Origin: Arthrobacter sp. N199823
GTDB taxonomy: Bacteria; Actinomycetota; Actinomycetes; Actinomycetales; Micrococcaceae
Reading direction: 5' to 3'
NCBI RefSeq assembly: GCF_002929705.1
Contig: NZ_PJIN01000004.1
Location: 310,001 to 374,000 of the forward strand
DNA: 64,000 nt
Below, piece after piece: positions 46,491 through 55,247 of the stretch. Both the position numbers and the translations under genes were made by a program. Within the stretch, counting starts at the first letter, position 1; the number at the start of each line of letters is the position of its first letter. The notes beneath the pieces were generated by a model. The model was not told the origin of the DNA. It saw only the letters and a list, made by a program, of their open reading frames with translations, and made no database searches.

Positions 46491-46537
46491 GTTGGGCGGC
46501 GGCTCTAAGGAGCGCCGCTCGCCCAACAACTTTTTTT
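46491..46537 (+). terminator. hairpin with seven-T tail, plus strand, downstream of era
   Basis: GTTGGGCGGCGGCT pairs imperfectly with AGCGCCGCTCGCCCAAC, followed by AACTTTTTTT on the plus strand. Both neighbouring genes (era, LCP) are on the minus strand, so the U-tract faces antisense transcription. It may terminate era as a bidirectional stem. Confidence 0.7.
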
Positions 46538-46551
46538 CGAATAGCAGGTGT

Positions 46552-47517
46552 TTAGAAGCCGAGCTTCACAAGCTGCTTGGGGTCCCGCTGCCAATCCTTG
46601 GCTACCTTGACATGCAGGTCCAGATAGATCTTTGTTCCAAGCAAAGCCTCGATGCCTTTTCGGGCGGTGGTGCCCACATCACGGAGCCGGGCCCCACCCT
46701 TACCAATGATGATGGCCTTCTGCGAGGGTCGCTCAACGTAAAGGTTGACACGTACATCCAGCAGCGGGTTGTCCTCGGGACGCCCCTCACGAGGCAGAAT
46801 CTCCTCAACCACTACGGCCAGGGAATGCGGCAGCTCGTCACGAACACCTTCCAGTGCAGCCTCGCGGATCAGCTCCGCGACCATGACAGCCTCGGGCTCG
46901 TCGGTGAGGTGACCATCCGGGTACAGGGCAGGCGAGAGGGGCATAAAGCTGGCAATGACGCCGGCCAGGGTCTCGACTTGGAAGTCTTCCACAGCGGAAA
47001 CAGGCACGACGGCGGCAAATCCACTCTCGCCGAAGATCTCCCGTCCCAGCCGGTCAACGGCAATGAGCTGGTCTGTGACAGCCTGGCGGTCCACGGTGTC
47101 AGTCTTGGTGACGATGGCGATGACGGGCTTTTTGCCCACCTGTGAAAGCTGCTGAGCGATGAACCGATCACCGGGACCGATCTTTTCGTTGGCCGGCAGG
47201 CAGAATCCAATGACGTCAACTTCGGCAAGGGTGTCGGCCACTAGATCGTTCAGGCGCTTGCCCAATAGGGTGCGCGGGCGGTGCAGACCCGGGGTGTCAA
47301 CCAGAACCAGCTGGTAGCTGTCCCTGTGGACCAGGCCACGAATGGTGTGGCGGGTGGTTTGCGGCTTCGCAGAAGTGATGGCAACCTTTTGGCCCACCAG
47401 TGCGTTAGTCAAGGTCGACTTGCCAGCGTTGGGACGGCCAGCCAAGACGGCAAAGCCGGCTCGAAAGCCGTCGTCCTTGGGAGCAGGCATAGCCAGTTTC
47501 TTGTTCGACTTACTCAT
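46552..47517 (-). CDS. era: GTPase Era
   Basis: GTPase that binds 16S rRNA and assists 30S assembly. G1 is GRPNAGKS (27-34), G3 DTPGLHRP, G4 TKTD, and a C-terminal KH domain carries the IIGKGGARLRDVG loop. The frame is open to 47640, but the ATG at 47517 has AGGAGC upstream and fits the family N-terminus. It overlaps the end of the CNNM gene by eight bases, coupling the two. Confidence 0.97.
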   Translation of the reverse strand: MSKSNKKLAMPAPKDDGFRAGFAVLAGRPNAGKSTLTNALVGQKVAITSAKPQTTRHTIRGLVHRDSYQLVLVDTPGLHRPRTLLGKRLNDLVADTLAEVDVIGFCLPANEKIGPGDRFIAQQLSQVGKKPVIAIVTKTDTVDRQAVTDQLIAVDRLGREIFGESGFAAVVPVSAVEDFQVETLAGVIASFMPLSPALYPDGHLTDEPEAVMVAELIREAALEGVRDELPHSLAVVVEEILPREGRPEDNPLLDVRVNLYVERPSQKAIIIGKGGARLRDVGTTARKGIEALLGTKIYLDLHVKVAKDWQRDPKQLVKLGF

Positions 47518-48868
47518 GGTTGCTCCTATTATTTTCATCATTGGACGCCTCGTTATGAGACGCAATACCTTGTTTTTGTTCTGTACTGAAAGTGTCCGTC
47601 TCAGGGCGCCTGCTGGCAATACTGCGACTGGCAATGACATGGCTGATGCGGTTGCGTTGGGGTTCTTTACGTTCTGCTTGCAAAATTAACCCGGACACTT
47701 CAACAATGTCCCCCACCATGGGGATCCTACCCAAGTGCTTGGCCAGAAGGCCGCCCACCGTGTCCACCTCGTCGTCGTCCATGTCCTTGCCAAAGAGCTC
47801 ACCCAATTCAGCGACAGCCATTCTGGCCCGGATCCGGAATTGTCCTTCAGCAAGTGTTTGCACATCAAGGGACACTGAATCGTACTCGTCAGCAATGTCA
47901 CCGACAATTTCCTCAATGAGGTCCTCAAGGGTGACTAGGCCAGCAGTTCCGCCGTATTCATCCACAACAATGGCAACATGGGTGGACTCCACCTGCAGTT
48001 CTTTCAGCAGCACATCCACCGGCTTGGACTCGGGAACGTATCTGACACTGCGGGAGAGCTGCTCGACTGTGGGCTGCCCTTGGACTCCACTGTTGCGATA
48101 GAGACTTGCCACCAAATCTTTCAGGTACAAGATGCCCAGAATGTGATCGGTACTGTCGCCGATCACCGGAATGCGGGAATAGCCGGAGGAGAGAAAGATC
48201 TCCAACGCTTCTTCCAAGGGGGAGTCTTGTTCGATGCTCTGAATATCGGTGCGCGGAACCATGACGGCGCGAACCATGGTTTCACCCATGTCGATCACGC
48301 TGTGGATGAGTTCGGCCTCGTTATCCTCAATCATGTCCGATTCGCTGGCCCTGTCGACGAATTCACGGAATTCCTCTTCGCTGACAAACCCCTCATCGGC
48401 GGGCGGGGCGTCCTTGGCCAGTGCCGCACCGAGCCGGTTCAACCACTCGGGGATGGGTCCCAGAACGCGGCGCAGCGCGTGCACCAGCCAGGAGGAGCGG
48501 CCCACTAGTGCACCGGCATGGAGCCGGCCTAGGCGACGAGGGGAAACTCCCACGATCATGAAGCCGAGAAAGGCCATGATGACGGTGGCAATGAGTCCGG
48601 CAATCCATTCGTTCTCGAGTAAACGCACAAAGAAAATCGCCACAGCCACGGCAGCGGCCATCTCAGACCACACCCGCCAAAACTTCAGGGCGTTAATGTG
48701 TGCCAGCGGATCTTCCAGGACTTTTTCCAAGGAAACGCCCCGGCGGTGCGTGGCAATAGTTTCAGCATCGTGGCGCGGGAAGAATGCCACGGCTGATTCA
48801 ATAGCCGTCAGGAAGGCGGCAATGGCCGTGAAGAGAATCCCCATGACCGGTAAGAAAACCAGAGTCAC
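47510..48868 (-). CDS. CNNM/CorC hemolysin-family transporter-like protein
   Basis: DUF21 membrane domain (about 1-150, three to four helices), paired CBS domains (about 205-330; MVPRTDIQSIEQDSPLEEALEIF, GYSRIPVIGDSTDHILGILYLKDL, VAIVVDEYGGTAGLVTLEDLIEEIVGDI), and a C-terminal CorC_HlyC domain. Such proteins take part in Mg2+ or Co2+ export. The last ~45 residues are a hydrophilic tail. The GTG start overlaps the ybeY stop by four bases (GTGA). Confidence 0.92.
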   Translation of the reverse strand: MTLVFLPVMGILFTAIAAFLTAIESAVAFFPRHDAETIATHRRGVSLEKVLEDPLAHINALKFWRVWSEMAAAVAVAIFFVRLLENEWIAGLIATVIMAFLGFMIVGVSPRRLGRLHAGALVGRSSWLVHALRRVLGPIPEWLNRLGAALAKDAPPADEGFVSEEEFREFVDRASESDMIEDNEAELIHSVIDMGETMVRAVMVPRTDIQSIEQDSPLEEALEIFLSSGYSRIPVIGDSTDHILGILYLKDLVASLYRNSGVQGQPTVEQLSRSVRYVPESKPVDVLLKELQVESTHVAIVVDEYGGTAGLVTLEDLIEEIVGDIADEYDSVSLDVQTLAEGQFRIRARMAVAELGELFGKDMDDDEVDTVGGLLAKHLGRIPMVGDIVEVSGLILQAERKEPQRNRISHVIASRSIASRRPETDTFSTEQKQGIASHNEASNDENNRSNHE

Positions 48869-49338
48869 CGAGTAGTCTCCTGAGGCGCTTCCTTACCTAG
48901 GAAGCTGGACAGCAGTTCACGCTGAAGGCCAAACATCTCTTCTTTTTCATCCGGTTCACGGTGGTCATAGCCCATGAGGTGCAACATGCCATGCGTGGTC
49001 AGCAGCAGCAGTTCCTCATCCATGGAGTGCCCTGCGGCCACAGCCTGCTCTTGGGCTACTACGGGGCACAGGACAATATCGCCCAACAAACCGGCAGGGG
49101 TGGGATCGCTGGCCGTGCCCGGACGGAGTTCGTCCATGGGGAAGGAGAGTACGTCGGTGGGGCCTGGCTCATCCATCCACTCGATGTGGAGTTTTTCCAT
49201 GGTTTCCAGATCCGCCAGAATCACCGAAACTTCGGTTTGCGGGTGCAGGTGCATGGCGTTGAGGATGTGCCTGATGAGCTTGACGAGCTCCTCCTCGGGC
49301 GCCGGAACGCCCGACTCATTGTTGATTTCGATGCTCAT
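48865..49338 (-). CDS. ybeY: endoribonuclease YbeY (rRNA maturation)
   Basis: Zinc-dependent single-strand RNase acting in 16S 3' end maturation and ribosome quality control. The metal motif HGMLHLMGYDH occupies residues 116-126. TDVLSFPMDE and GLLGDIVLCP are the other family blocks. Length 157. It overlaps phoH upstream (ATGA) and the CNNM gene downstream (GTGA), so phoH-ybeY-CNNM-era is one coupled unit. Confidence 0.97.
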   Translation of the reverse strand: MSIEINNESGVPAPEEELVKLIRHILNAMHLHPQTEVSVILADLETMEKLHIEWMDEPGPTDVLSFPMDELRPGTASDPTPAGLLGDIVLCPVVAQEQAVAAGHSMDEELLLLTTHGMLHLMGYDHREPDEKEEMFGLQRELLSSFLGKEAPQETTR

Positions 49339-50408
49339 CGTGAAGTGCTGTCCTTCGGTTTTGTGGGGCTGGGATGGGCGTCATCCCAGCTGTTGTAGGC
49401 GCTGACAATGGCGCCCACCAGGCGGTGGCGCACCACATCGGTGGCGTCCAGTATGGAGAAGTTGATGTCATCAACGTCTCGAAGAATGTCCCTGACCACG
49501 CGCAGCCCTGATTTGGTTCCAGAGGGCAGGTCAACTTGGGTGATGTCGCCGGTGACGACAATCTTGGAGCCGAAGCCCAACCGAGTCAGAAACATTTTCA
49601 TCTGCTCGGGGGTGGTGTTTTGGGCCTCATCCAAAATGATGAACGCATCGTTGAGGGTGCGTCCTCGCATATAAGCCAGCGGAGCCACTTCTATGGTTCC
49701 AGCCGCCATGAGTCGCGGGATAGTTTCGGGATCCATCATGTCGTGCAGCGCGTCATAGAGCGGGCGCAGATAGGGATCGATTTTGTCGCTCAGAGTTCCA
49801 GGCAGGAAGCCCAACCGTTCCCCGGCTTCAACAGCGGGGCGGGTCAGAATGATCCGGCTAACTTCCTTGTGCTGCAGGGCCTGGACGGCCTTGGCCATGG
49901 CCAGATACGTTTTTCCGGTACCAGCCGGGCCAATGCCAAACACCACGGTGTTGCGGTCAATGGCATCGACGTAGTCTTTTTGATTTGCTGTCTTGGGCCT
50001 AATGGTGCGGCCCCTGCTGGAGAGGATGTCGTGGGTCAGGATGTCAACCACTGACACCTCAGGCCGAGACTTGAGCATGGCAACCAATTGTTCCCACACC
50101 CCGGCCGTCATGGCGCTGTCGCGGGCTACCATGCCACGGGCTTCTTCCATGAGGTGCATGATGCGTGGCACCACAGAGGTGGGTCCGGTAATGGTCAGGA
50201 CATTGCCACGGGCCAGAAAAGAAATTCCGGGGTATAGGTTCTCAACTATCCGTAACCCTTCATCTTCGGTGCCGAGCGTGGCAACCATCTGCTCGGTGGA
50301 GCGGAAATGGACCAGTTCGGTGCGTGTGCCGTCGACGGAGTGCGGGAAACGCCCTCCGGGCCCCTCCTCAGAGGATGGACCGCCGTGGTGTGCTGTTGTC
50401 TCTGCCAT
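49335..50408 (-). CDS. phoH: PhoH-family P-loop ATPase
   Basis: Cytoplasmic ATPase linked to RNA metabolism and, in E. coli, phosphate starvation. Walker A is GIGPAGTGKT near residue 160, Walker B FIILDEAQNT, with LTRPAVEAGERLGFLPG and KIVVTGDITQVDLP blocks. The N-terminal ~130 residues contain a KH-like region (LARGNVLTITGP). Its start ATG opens the minus-strand operon toward ybeY and era. Confidence 0.95.
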   Translation of the reverse strand: MAETTAHHGGPSSEEGPGGRFPHSVDGTRTELVHFRSTEQMVATLGTEDEGLRIVENLYPGISFLARGNVLTITGPTSVVPRIMHLMEEARGMVARDSAMTAGVWEQLVAMLKSRPEVSVVDILTHDILSSRGRTIRPKTANQKDYVDAIDRNTVVFGIGPAGTGKTYLAMAKAVQALQHKEVSRIILTRPAVEAGERLGFLPGTLSDKIDPYLRPLYDALHDMMDPETIPRLMAAGTIEVAPLAYMRGRTLNDAFIILDEAQNTTPEQMKMFLTRLGFGSKIVVTGDITQVDLPSGTKSGLRVVRDILRDVDDINFSILDATDVVRHRLVGAIVSAYNSWDDAHPSPTKPKDSTSR

Positions 50409-50785
50409 AAGTCCGGCCTATCGAGGCCTGAAATCTCTCCTTGGTTGTACCGGCTTTTAGCTCCGGCTATCTGGCTCTTTCTACGTAGAGTCAATTCTAA
50501 TGCACGGCCTCGTCATAGTGCCCCTACCATTTCCCCACAGGGCCCAAAACCCCGCTGCGCAACTCCAATACACACTGTTCATCGAGTCTGCAAGCTACCT
50601 GCGAGAAGTGTTTCGATACGGTTTCAGTTCTCACCAACGGGCCAATTCCAGCGCATCCGGACATTCTCCTGTGCCAAGCTAGATAGTGTTCACGGCCTTG
50701 TGGGGATGCTTGGAACAGCCCAATTCTCCTCATGGATTGCGGCCTATAACCATCTTTGTCAACAGAAATAGTGAGATAACTCCCC
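50409..50785. other. intergenic region without supported gene
   Basis: This gap between phoH and the divergent lipoprotein gene has lower GC than its surroundings. Open frames here have no ribosome site and no family resemblance. It should hold the promoters of phoH and the lipoprotein gene. No strong hairpin is seen. Confidence 0.5.
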
Positions 50786-51784
50786 ATGCGTTCCTTGCCC
50801 CCTGCGCCAACACCACGGAACGGCGCCTGCGCCATCCGTGATGTCAAAGCGCAGCGGACAGCGCAGCGGTATCGAACCGTAGACAAAATCGCAATTGTGG
50901 CGCTTTCGGTGACGTTGCTGTTGGGCGGCTGCACCTCAGGCAATGGTGAGAACCATGACACTTCGATGCCAGCCACCGTGTCGTCCTCAGCAGCCGGGAT
51001 GGTGACTAGCGCTCCACTGGAAACAGCAACGTCCGCTGAAACCCTGCCGGTCTACTGGCTCGGGCACAGCAATGATGAGGTGTTCCTCTACAGGGAGTTC
51101 CGTTCCTCCACCAACGCCGATGAGCCCATTGTCGCGGCATTGCGCACCATGATGAGCGAGAAGCCCTTGGACCCCGACCACTTCACCCTATGGAACAGTC
51201 CTTCCCGGCTGGGTGCTTCAATTTCAGCCAAGAACGTCATCACAGTTGACGTCTCTGCCGACGCCTTTGGCCAAAAAGTGGATACCGGCCTGGCCCAACG
51301 CTCCATCGCCCAGCTGGTGTACACGGCCACTGCGGCTGCAGCGATGGCAGGACTGGTTGACACCACCACACCCATCCAGGTCTCTGTTTTGGTTGATGGA
51401 CACACAGGCTACAACGCTTTCGGCGAAGTCTCGCTAGATAAGCCCCTCACCCGCAACCCTGACTTTGTGGCACCGATCTGGATCATCGATCCCGCCCAAG
51501 GCTCCACGTACAAGAAAGTCCCCCTCAAGGTGACTGGGCAAGGTGTCTCCCCCACCGGGACCCTGTCCTGGCAGCTGTCCCTAGTCAATGACGGCAAAGT
51601 GTCCAGAGACTACCTCAGCGGTACCGTCAACATTCCCGCGGGCCCCAATGAGCTGGGCGAATTCACCTTCAGCCTGGTTCCTCCGCCGGGTAGTTACGAG
51701 CTCTCGATTTTCATCAACGACCCCATGCTGCCGGGCCGAAAAATCGGCATCGACAGCAAACTGGTCACGATAGCTACCCCTTAG
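50786..51784 (+). CDS. GerMN/Gmad2-domain lipoprotein
   Basis: Secreted lipoprotein of 332 residues. The N-terminus has ~30 polar residues, then a signal helix KIAIVALSVTLLLGGC ending in a lipobox Cys around residue 50. A Ser/Thr-rich linker, a GerMN domain (about 85-215) and a Gmad2 immunoglobulin-like domain (about 225-310; IWIIDPAQGSTYKKVPLKVTG) follow. GerMN domains occur in sporulation and envelope proteins; in this non-sporulating context a cell-envelope role is inferred. The 30 residues before the signal helix suggest the true start may be further downstream. Confidence 0.85.
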   Translation: MRSLPPAPTPRNGACAIRDVKAQRTAQRYRTVDKIAIVALSVTLLLGGCTSGNGENHDTSMPATVSSSAAGMVTSAPLETATSAETLPVYWLGHSNDEVFLYREFRSSTNADEPIVAALRTMMSEKPLDPDHFTLWNSPSRLGASISAKNVITVDVSADAFGQKVDTGLAQRSIAQLVYTATAAAAMAGLVDTTTPIQVSVLVDGHTGYNAFGEVSLDKPLTRNPDFVAPIWIIDPAQGSTYKKVPLKVTGQGVSPTGTLSWQLSLVNDGKVSRDYLSGTVNIPAGPNELGEFTFSLVPPPGSYELSIFINDPMLPGRKIGIDSKLVTIATP

Positions 51785-51996
51785 CCCACGCGCCCGAGGG
51801 ACCCGCATCGAGCTAGCGAACCGTCAGCGGCGTGGTTGGGCCCACGCGCCCGAGGGACCCGCGGCGAGCTAGCGAACCGTCAGCGGCGTGGTTGGGCCCA
51901 CGCGCCCGAGGGACCCGCGGCGAGCTGGCGAGCAGTGGGAGGGCGTGGGGACCAGCGGCGAGCTAGCGAGCAGTGGGAGGGCGTGGGGACCAGCGG
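51785..51996. repeat. compound tandem repeat overlapping the end of rsmE
   Basis: Starting at the base after the lipoprotein stop, a 56-bp unit (CCCACGCGCCCGAGGGACCC then GCGGCGAGCTAGCGAACCGT then CAGCGGCGTGGTTGGG) is present at 51785 and 51841 and partly at 51897. It merges into a 38-bp unit (CGAGCTAGCGAGCAGTGGGA then GGGCGTGGGGACCAGCGG) at 51921 and 51959. The core is shared with loci at 27338 and 33643. Confidence 0.9.
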
Positions 51997-52769
51997 CCAA
52001 GTTCCTGACTCAGAAGTACGACGGCGGCCGGTCCGGCAGTCGAGGAGCGCAGGACATGGTGGCCCAGAAGCGCAGTCCGTGCGCCGGCAGCCGTGAAGGC
52101 CGCAACTTCTGCGCTACTCATGCCACCTTCCGGGCCAACGATCATGAGAACAGTTTGGGGACCGGTTGCCGGGGCACCGGGTGCAGCGAGAGCATCCTGC
52201 CATTGGCGGGCAACGGCCGCCACAGAGTCCGTGGCGTCTTCGTGCAAAATCAAGGCGAGCCCGGAGGCTGCAATCGCCTCACAGACGCCCGCCGTTCCCA
52301 CCAGAGAGCCGACGCTCGGGACGGTTGAACGCCGCGCCTGCTTGGCGGCGGCAGCTACTACCTGACGCCACTTCTCCGGGCCTTTGACGGCCTTGTCCAT
52401 CTTCCAGCGCACGATAGAACGTTCGGCCTGCCACGGCAGCACGGCGTCAATACCGAGTTCCGTGGCCATTTCAATGGCCAACTCATCCCGGTCACCCTTG
52501 GCTAGTGCCTGAATCAAGGTGAAGGACAGCGTTGGGGCAGATTCACGCTCAATCCGTTCCACCTGCACCGTCAACAGCCCCTTTTCGGCGCTACTGACAG
52601 TGCAGGACAAACGCAGCCCGGCGCCGTCGCACATGTCAACCGACTCACCTGTGGCCAGGCGCTTCACGGTTGTGGCATGCCGGCCCTCAGCACCGCCCAA
52701 AGTGAAACTCGAGCCGGGGATGAGCCCGGCAAGCTCTGAAGGATCGGCGTAGAAGACTGGATTGCTCAT
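51963..52769 (-). CDS. rsmE: 16S rRNA m3U1498 methyltransferase
   Basis: SPOUT-class methyltransferase that modifies U1498. Blocks: VFYADPSELAG, GAEGRHATTVKRL, ALAKGDRDELAIEMATELG, IVGPEGGMSSAEVAAF, LGHHVLRSSTAGPAAVVLLS (SAM knot). The normal family end is around LGRW; here the chain continues with SPRPPTAR and its stop codon lies inside the 38-bp repeat, so the last residues are repeat-derived. It starts six bases after dnaJ. Confidence 0.95.
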   Translation of the reverse strand: MSNPVFYADPSELAGLIPGSSFTLGGAEGRHATTVKRLATGESVDMCDGAGLRLSCTVSSAEKGLLTVQVERIERESAPTLSFTLIQALAKGDRDELAIEMATELGIDAVLPWQAERSIVRWKMDKAVKGPEKWRQVVAAAAKQARRSTVPSVGSLVGTAGVCEAIAASGLALILHEDATDSVAAVARQWQDALAAPGAPATGPQTVLMIVGPEGGMSSAEVAAFTAAGARTALLGHHVLRSSTAGPAAVVLLSQELGRWSPRPPTAR

Positions 52770-52775
52770 GGGCGT

Positions 52776-53921
52776 TTAGAGGTTGCCCAGCTTATCCCGC
52801 AGCTTGGCGAACATGCCGCCGCTGGAGACCAGCTTGCCTTCGGTGAACGTTTCCCCACGCAGGGCAGCGAGCTGCTTCAGAAGTGCTTCCTGTTCGGCGT
52901 CGGGCTTGGTGGGCGTCTCAACATGGATGTGCACCTTCAAATCGCCTCGGCCAAAGCCGCGCAAGTGGGTCACGCCCAAGCTGCGTAGGTTGATGACTTC
53001 ACCGGCTTGGGTGCCGGGCTTGATGCTGATGGGCTGTTCGCCGTCGAAGGTTTCGAAATTCAGCTCGGTGCCCAACGCCGCTGCGGTCATGGGGACGCTC
53101 AGTGTGGCGTGCAGGTCATCGCCTTCGCGCATGAAGTTGGGATCGTTGTTGACCTTCATCTCCACGTACAGATCGCCAGCGGGGCCGCCGGCAGGGCCGG
53201 CCTCGCCCTGGTTGGCCAGCTGGATCCGGGTGCCCGTACCCACGCCGGCCGGAACCTTGATGGTGAGCGTGCGGCGGTTGCGGACACGGCCTTCGCCCAT
53301 GCATTCGTTGCACGGATCGATGATCATGGTGCCGAAGCCCTGGCAGGAGTTGCACGTAGCCAAGGTCATGACGTTGCCCAGGATGGAGCGCATGGGACGC
53401 TGGATCTGGCCAGCACCGTGGCAAACATCGCACGTGGTGGGTGAGGTGCCTTCACGGCAGCAACTGCCTTCACACGTGGGGCAGGTGACGGCCGTATCGA
53501 TTTCCAGTTTCTTGTTGACTCCGAAAACTGCTTCGCGAAGTTCGACGCGGACTGTGATGAGCGCATCCTGACCGCGGCGCATGCGTGACGCGGGGCCGCG
53601 GCCCCCGCCTCCTCCACCGGAACCGCCGAAGAAGGTCTCGAAGATGTCCTGGAAAGCGAATCCGTCGCCACCATATCCGGCTCCTCCGCCACCGCCGCCA
53701 ACATCGTTGCCGTTCTCGTTGCCTGTGGTGTCATAAATGCGTCGCTTCTGCGGGTCCGACAGTACTTCATAGGCGTGTGTGACAGCCTTGAACCGGTCCT
53801 GGGCATCAGGGGCGTCGTTGACATCTGGGTGGAACTTGCGGGCAAGCTTGCGGTAGGACTTCTTAATTTCCTCGGCGGTTGCGTCGCGGGCGACGCCCAA
53901 TGCATCGTAATGGTTGCTCAA
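52776..53921 (-). CDS. dnaJ: chaperone DnaJ
   Basis: Hsp40 co-chaperone of DnaK. J domain (1-70) with HPD in [12 protein letters not shown], Gly-rich linker (about 75-115), and a zinc-finger region with four Cys motifs: [32 protein letters not shown]. The first lacks the final Gly, as in the actinobacterial DnaJ2 type. Start codon is TTG with GAGAG upstream. It follows hrcA by 33 bases, so it belongs to the HrcA regulon; dnaK and grpE are elsewhere, as usual for DnaJ2. Confidence 0.96.
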   Translation of the reverse strand: MSNHYDALGVARDATAEEIKKSYRKLARKFHPDVNDAPDAQDRFKAVTHAYEVLSDPQKRRIYDTTGNENGNDVGGGGGGAGYGGDGFAFQDIFETFFGGSGGGGGGRGPASRMRRGQDALITVRVELREAVFGVNKKLEIDTAVTCPTCEGSCCREGTSPTTCDVCHGAGQIQRPMRSILGNVMTLATCNSCQGFGTMIIDPCNECMGEGRVRNRRTLTIKVPAGVGTGTRIQLANQGEAGPAGGPAGDLYVEMKVNNDPNFMREGDDLHATLSVPMTAAALGTELNFETFDGEQPISIKPGTQAGEVINLRSLGVTHLRGFGRGDLKVHIHVETPTKPDAEQEALLKQLAALRGETFTEGKLVSSGGMFAKLRDKLGNL

Positions 53922-53954
53922 AGTGTTGCTCTCTTTTGTTGACTCGGTGGCCGC

Positions 53955-54977
53955 TTAGCTGGCCAAAATTCTCGACAAGTACTGGGCCACGGCGCGAACG
54001 CTGGCCATGGTGTTGGGGTAATCCATTCTGGTGGGGCCAACCACACCGAGCTTGGCATTTTCGCCAGGCACGTAACTGGTAGCCACCACAGAGGCCTCGG
54101 CCAAGGAATCGTGGGGGTTCTCGCGGCCGATCACGACTGCCATTCCCAACGAATCCTGGGCCATTGCCTCCAGTAGACGTAGCAGCACCACCTGCTCCTC
54201 CAGAGCATCCAGCACTGGGCCGATACTCAGCGGAAAGTCATTGTTGGACCGGGCTAAATTAGCCGTGCCCGCCATGACAATGCGGTCCTCGCGGGCGTTG
54301 TGTGCCAGCAGCGCGAGCCCTTGGGCCAGCCGAGTGGCAGCGCTTTGCTCCACTGCTGCAACATCGAGGGGAATCTTTGCCACAGCTGCGGGTAGCTGGG
54401 CCACTGTCAGCCCATTGAGCCCGGCCATGAAAATTTTCCGCAGTCCGGCAAGGACCTCGTCATCGACGGCGGCGCCCAGGTCAATGACGTTTTGCTCCAC
54501 TTTGCCAGAGGCAAGGATCAGCACCACCAGAACCTGATGGGCTGCCAGTGAAACAAACTCAATGTGGCGAACAGTTGCCGCGGTGGTGCGCGGATACTGG
54601 ACAACAGCTACCTGATTGGTCAGGTGCGCCAGCGTCCGGACTGTGCGTTCCAAAACATCATCAAGATCGGTAGGCCCATCCAGCAATACCGAAATGGCTC
54701 GCCGTTCAGCAGCAGACAACGGTTTGACGGAGGCGATCTGATCCACGAAGAGCCGGTATCCGGCATCCGTGGGGATACGGCCCGAGCTGGTGTGCGGGGC
54801 GGTGATTAGCCCCTCTTCTTCCAACGCGGCCATGTCATTGCGGATGGTAGCGCTGGAAACGCCCAGGTGGTGCCGTTCGACCAAAGCTTTGGAGCCCACA
54901 GGTTCACGTGAATGCACATAATCTTCAACAATGGCCCGTAGGACTTCCAATTTCCGTGGCTCACTCATGCCTGGCAC
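53955..54977 (-). CDS. hrcA: heat-inducible transcription repressor HrcA
   Basis: Repressor that binds CIRCE elements and controls chaperone genes. N-terminal winged helix (about 1-70; LEVLRAIVEDYVHSREPVGS, LGVSSATIRNDMAALEEEGL) and dimerisation/effector domain to residue 340, ending DYPNTMASVRAVAQYLSRIL. GGAGG precedes the ATG. A CIRCE-like element lies 70 bases upstream, so hrcA-dnaJ is self-regulated. Confidence 0.96.
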   Translation of the reverse strand: MPGMSEPRKLEVLRAIVEDYVHSREPVGSKALVERHHLGVSSATIRNDMAALEEEGLITAPHTSSGRIPTDAGYRLFVDQIASVKPLSAAERRAISVLLDGPTDLDDVLERTVRTLAHLTNQVAVVQYPRTTAATVRHIEFVSLAAHQVLVVLILASGKVEQNVIDLGAAVDDEVLAGLRKIFMAGLNGLTVAQLPAAVAKIPLDVAAVEQSAATRLAQGLALLAHNAREDRIVMAGTANLARSNNDFPLSIGPVLDALEEQVVLLRLLEAMAQDSLGMAVVIGRENPHDSLAEASVVATSYVPGENAKLGVVGPTRMDYPNTMASVRAVAQYLSRILAS

Positions 54978-55047
54978 CTCCTTTCAGCCTTTTCACCGCA
55001 CAAATTTTCTTCGTAGGGCATGCCTGGCGGCACTTGATAACTAACTT

Positions 55048-55074
55048 TTAGCACTCTACCCAACCAAGTGCTAA
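55048..55074 (-). promoter_or_regulatory. CIRCE operator for HrcA
   Basis: TTAGCACTC-N9-AAGTGCTAA matches the CIRCE consensus TTAGCACTC-N9-GAGTGCTAA at 17 of 18 positions; only the first base of the second arm differs. It is 71 bases upstream of the hrcA start. Confidence 0.92.
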
Positions 55075-55247
55075 GTCTAATACCTTTTCAGGCCGCCTCC
55101 CCCTGACTGATCCACAGGCCGGCCGGGCACGCCACGGCCCGCAACTGCCGCTGCCACGGGGGTAGACACAGCACGCGATAGCATGGCTTTTCACCCAGTA
55201 GCGTTCGCCATGAGCGTTTCTTTGAGCGTCAAGAGTCAGGTTCCTCT

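Noticed and set aside
50524-50976. 150-codon minus-strand frame upstream of the lipoprotein
   Set aside because: It runs across the signal-peptide region of the lipoprotein gene and lacks a start signal.
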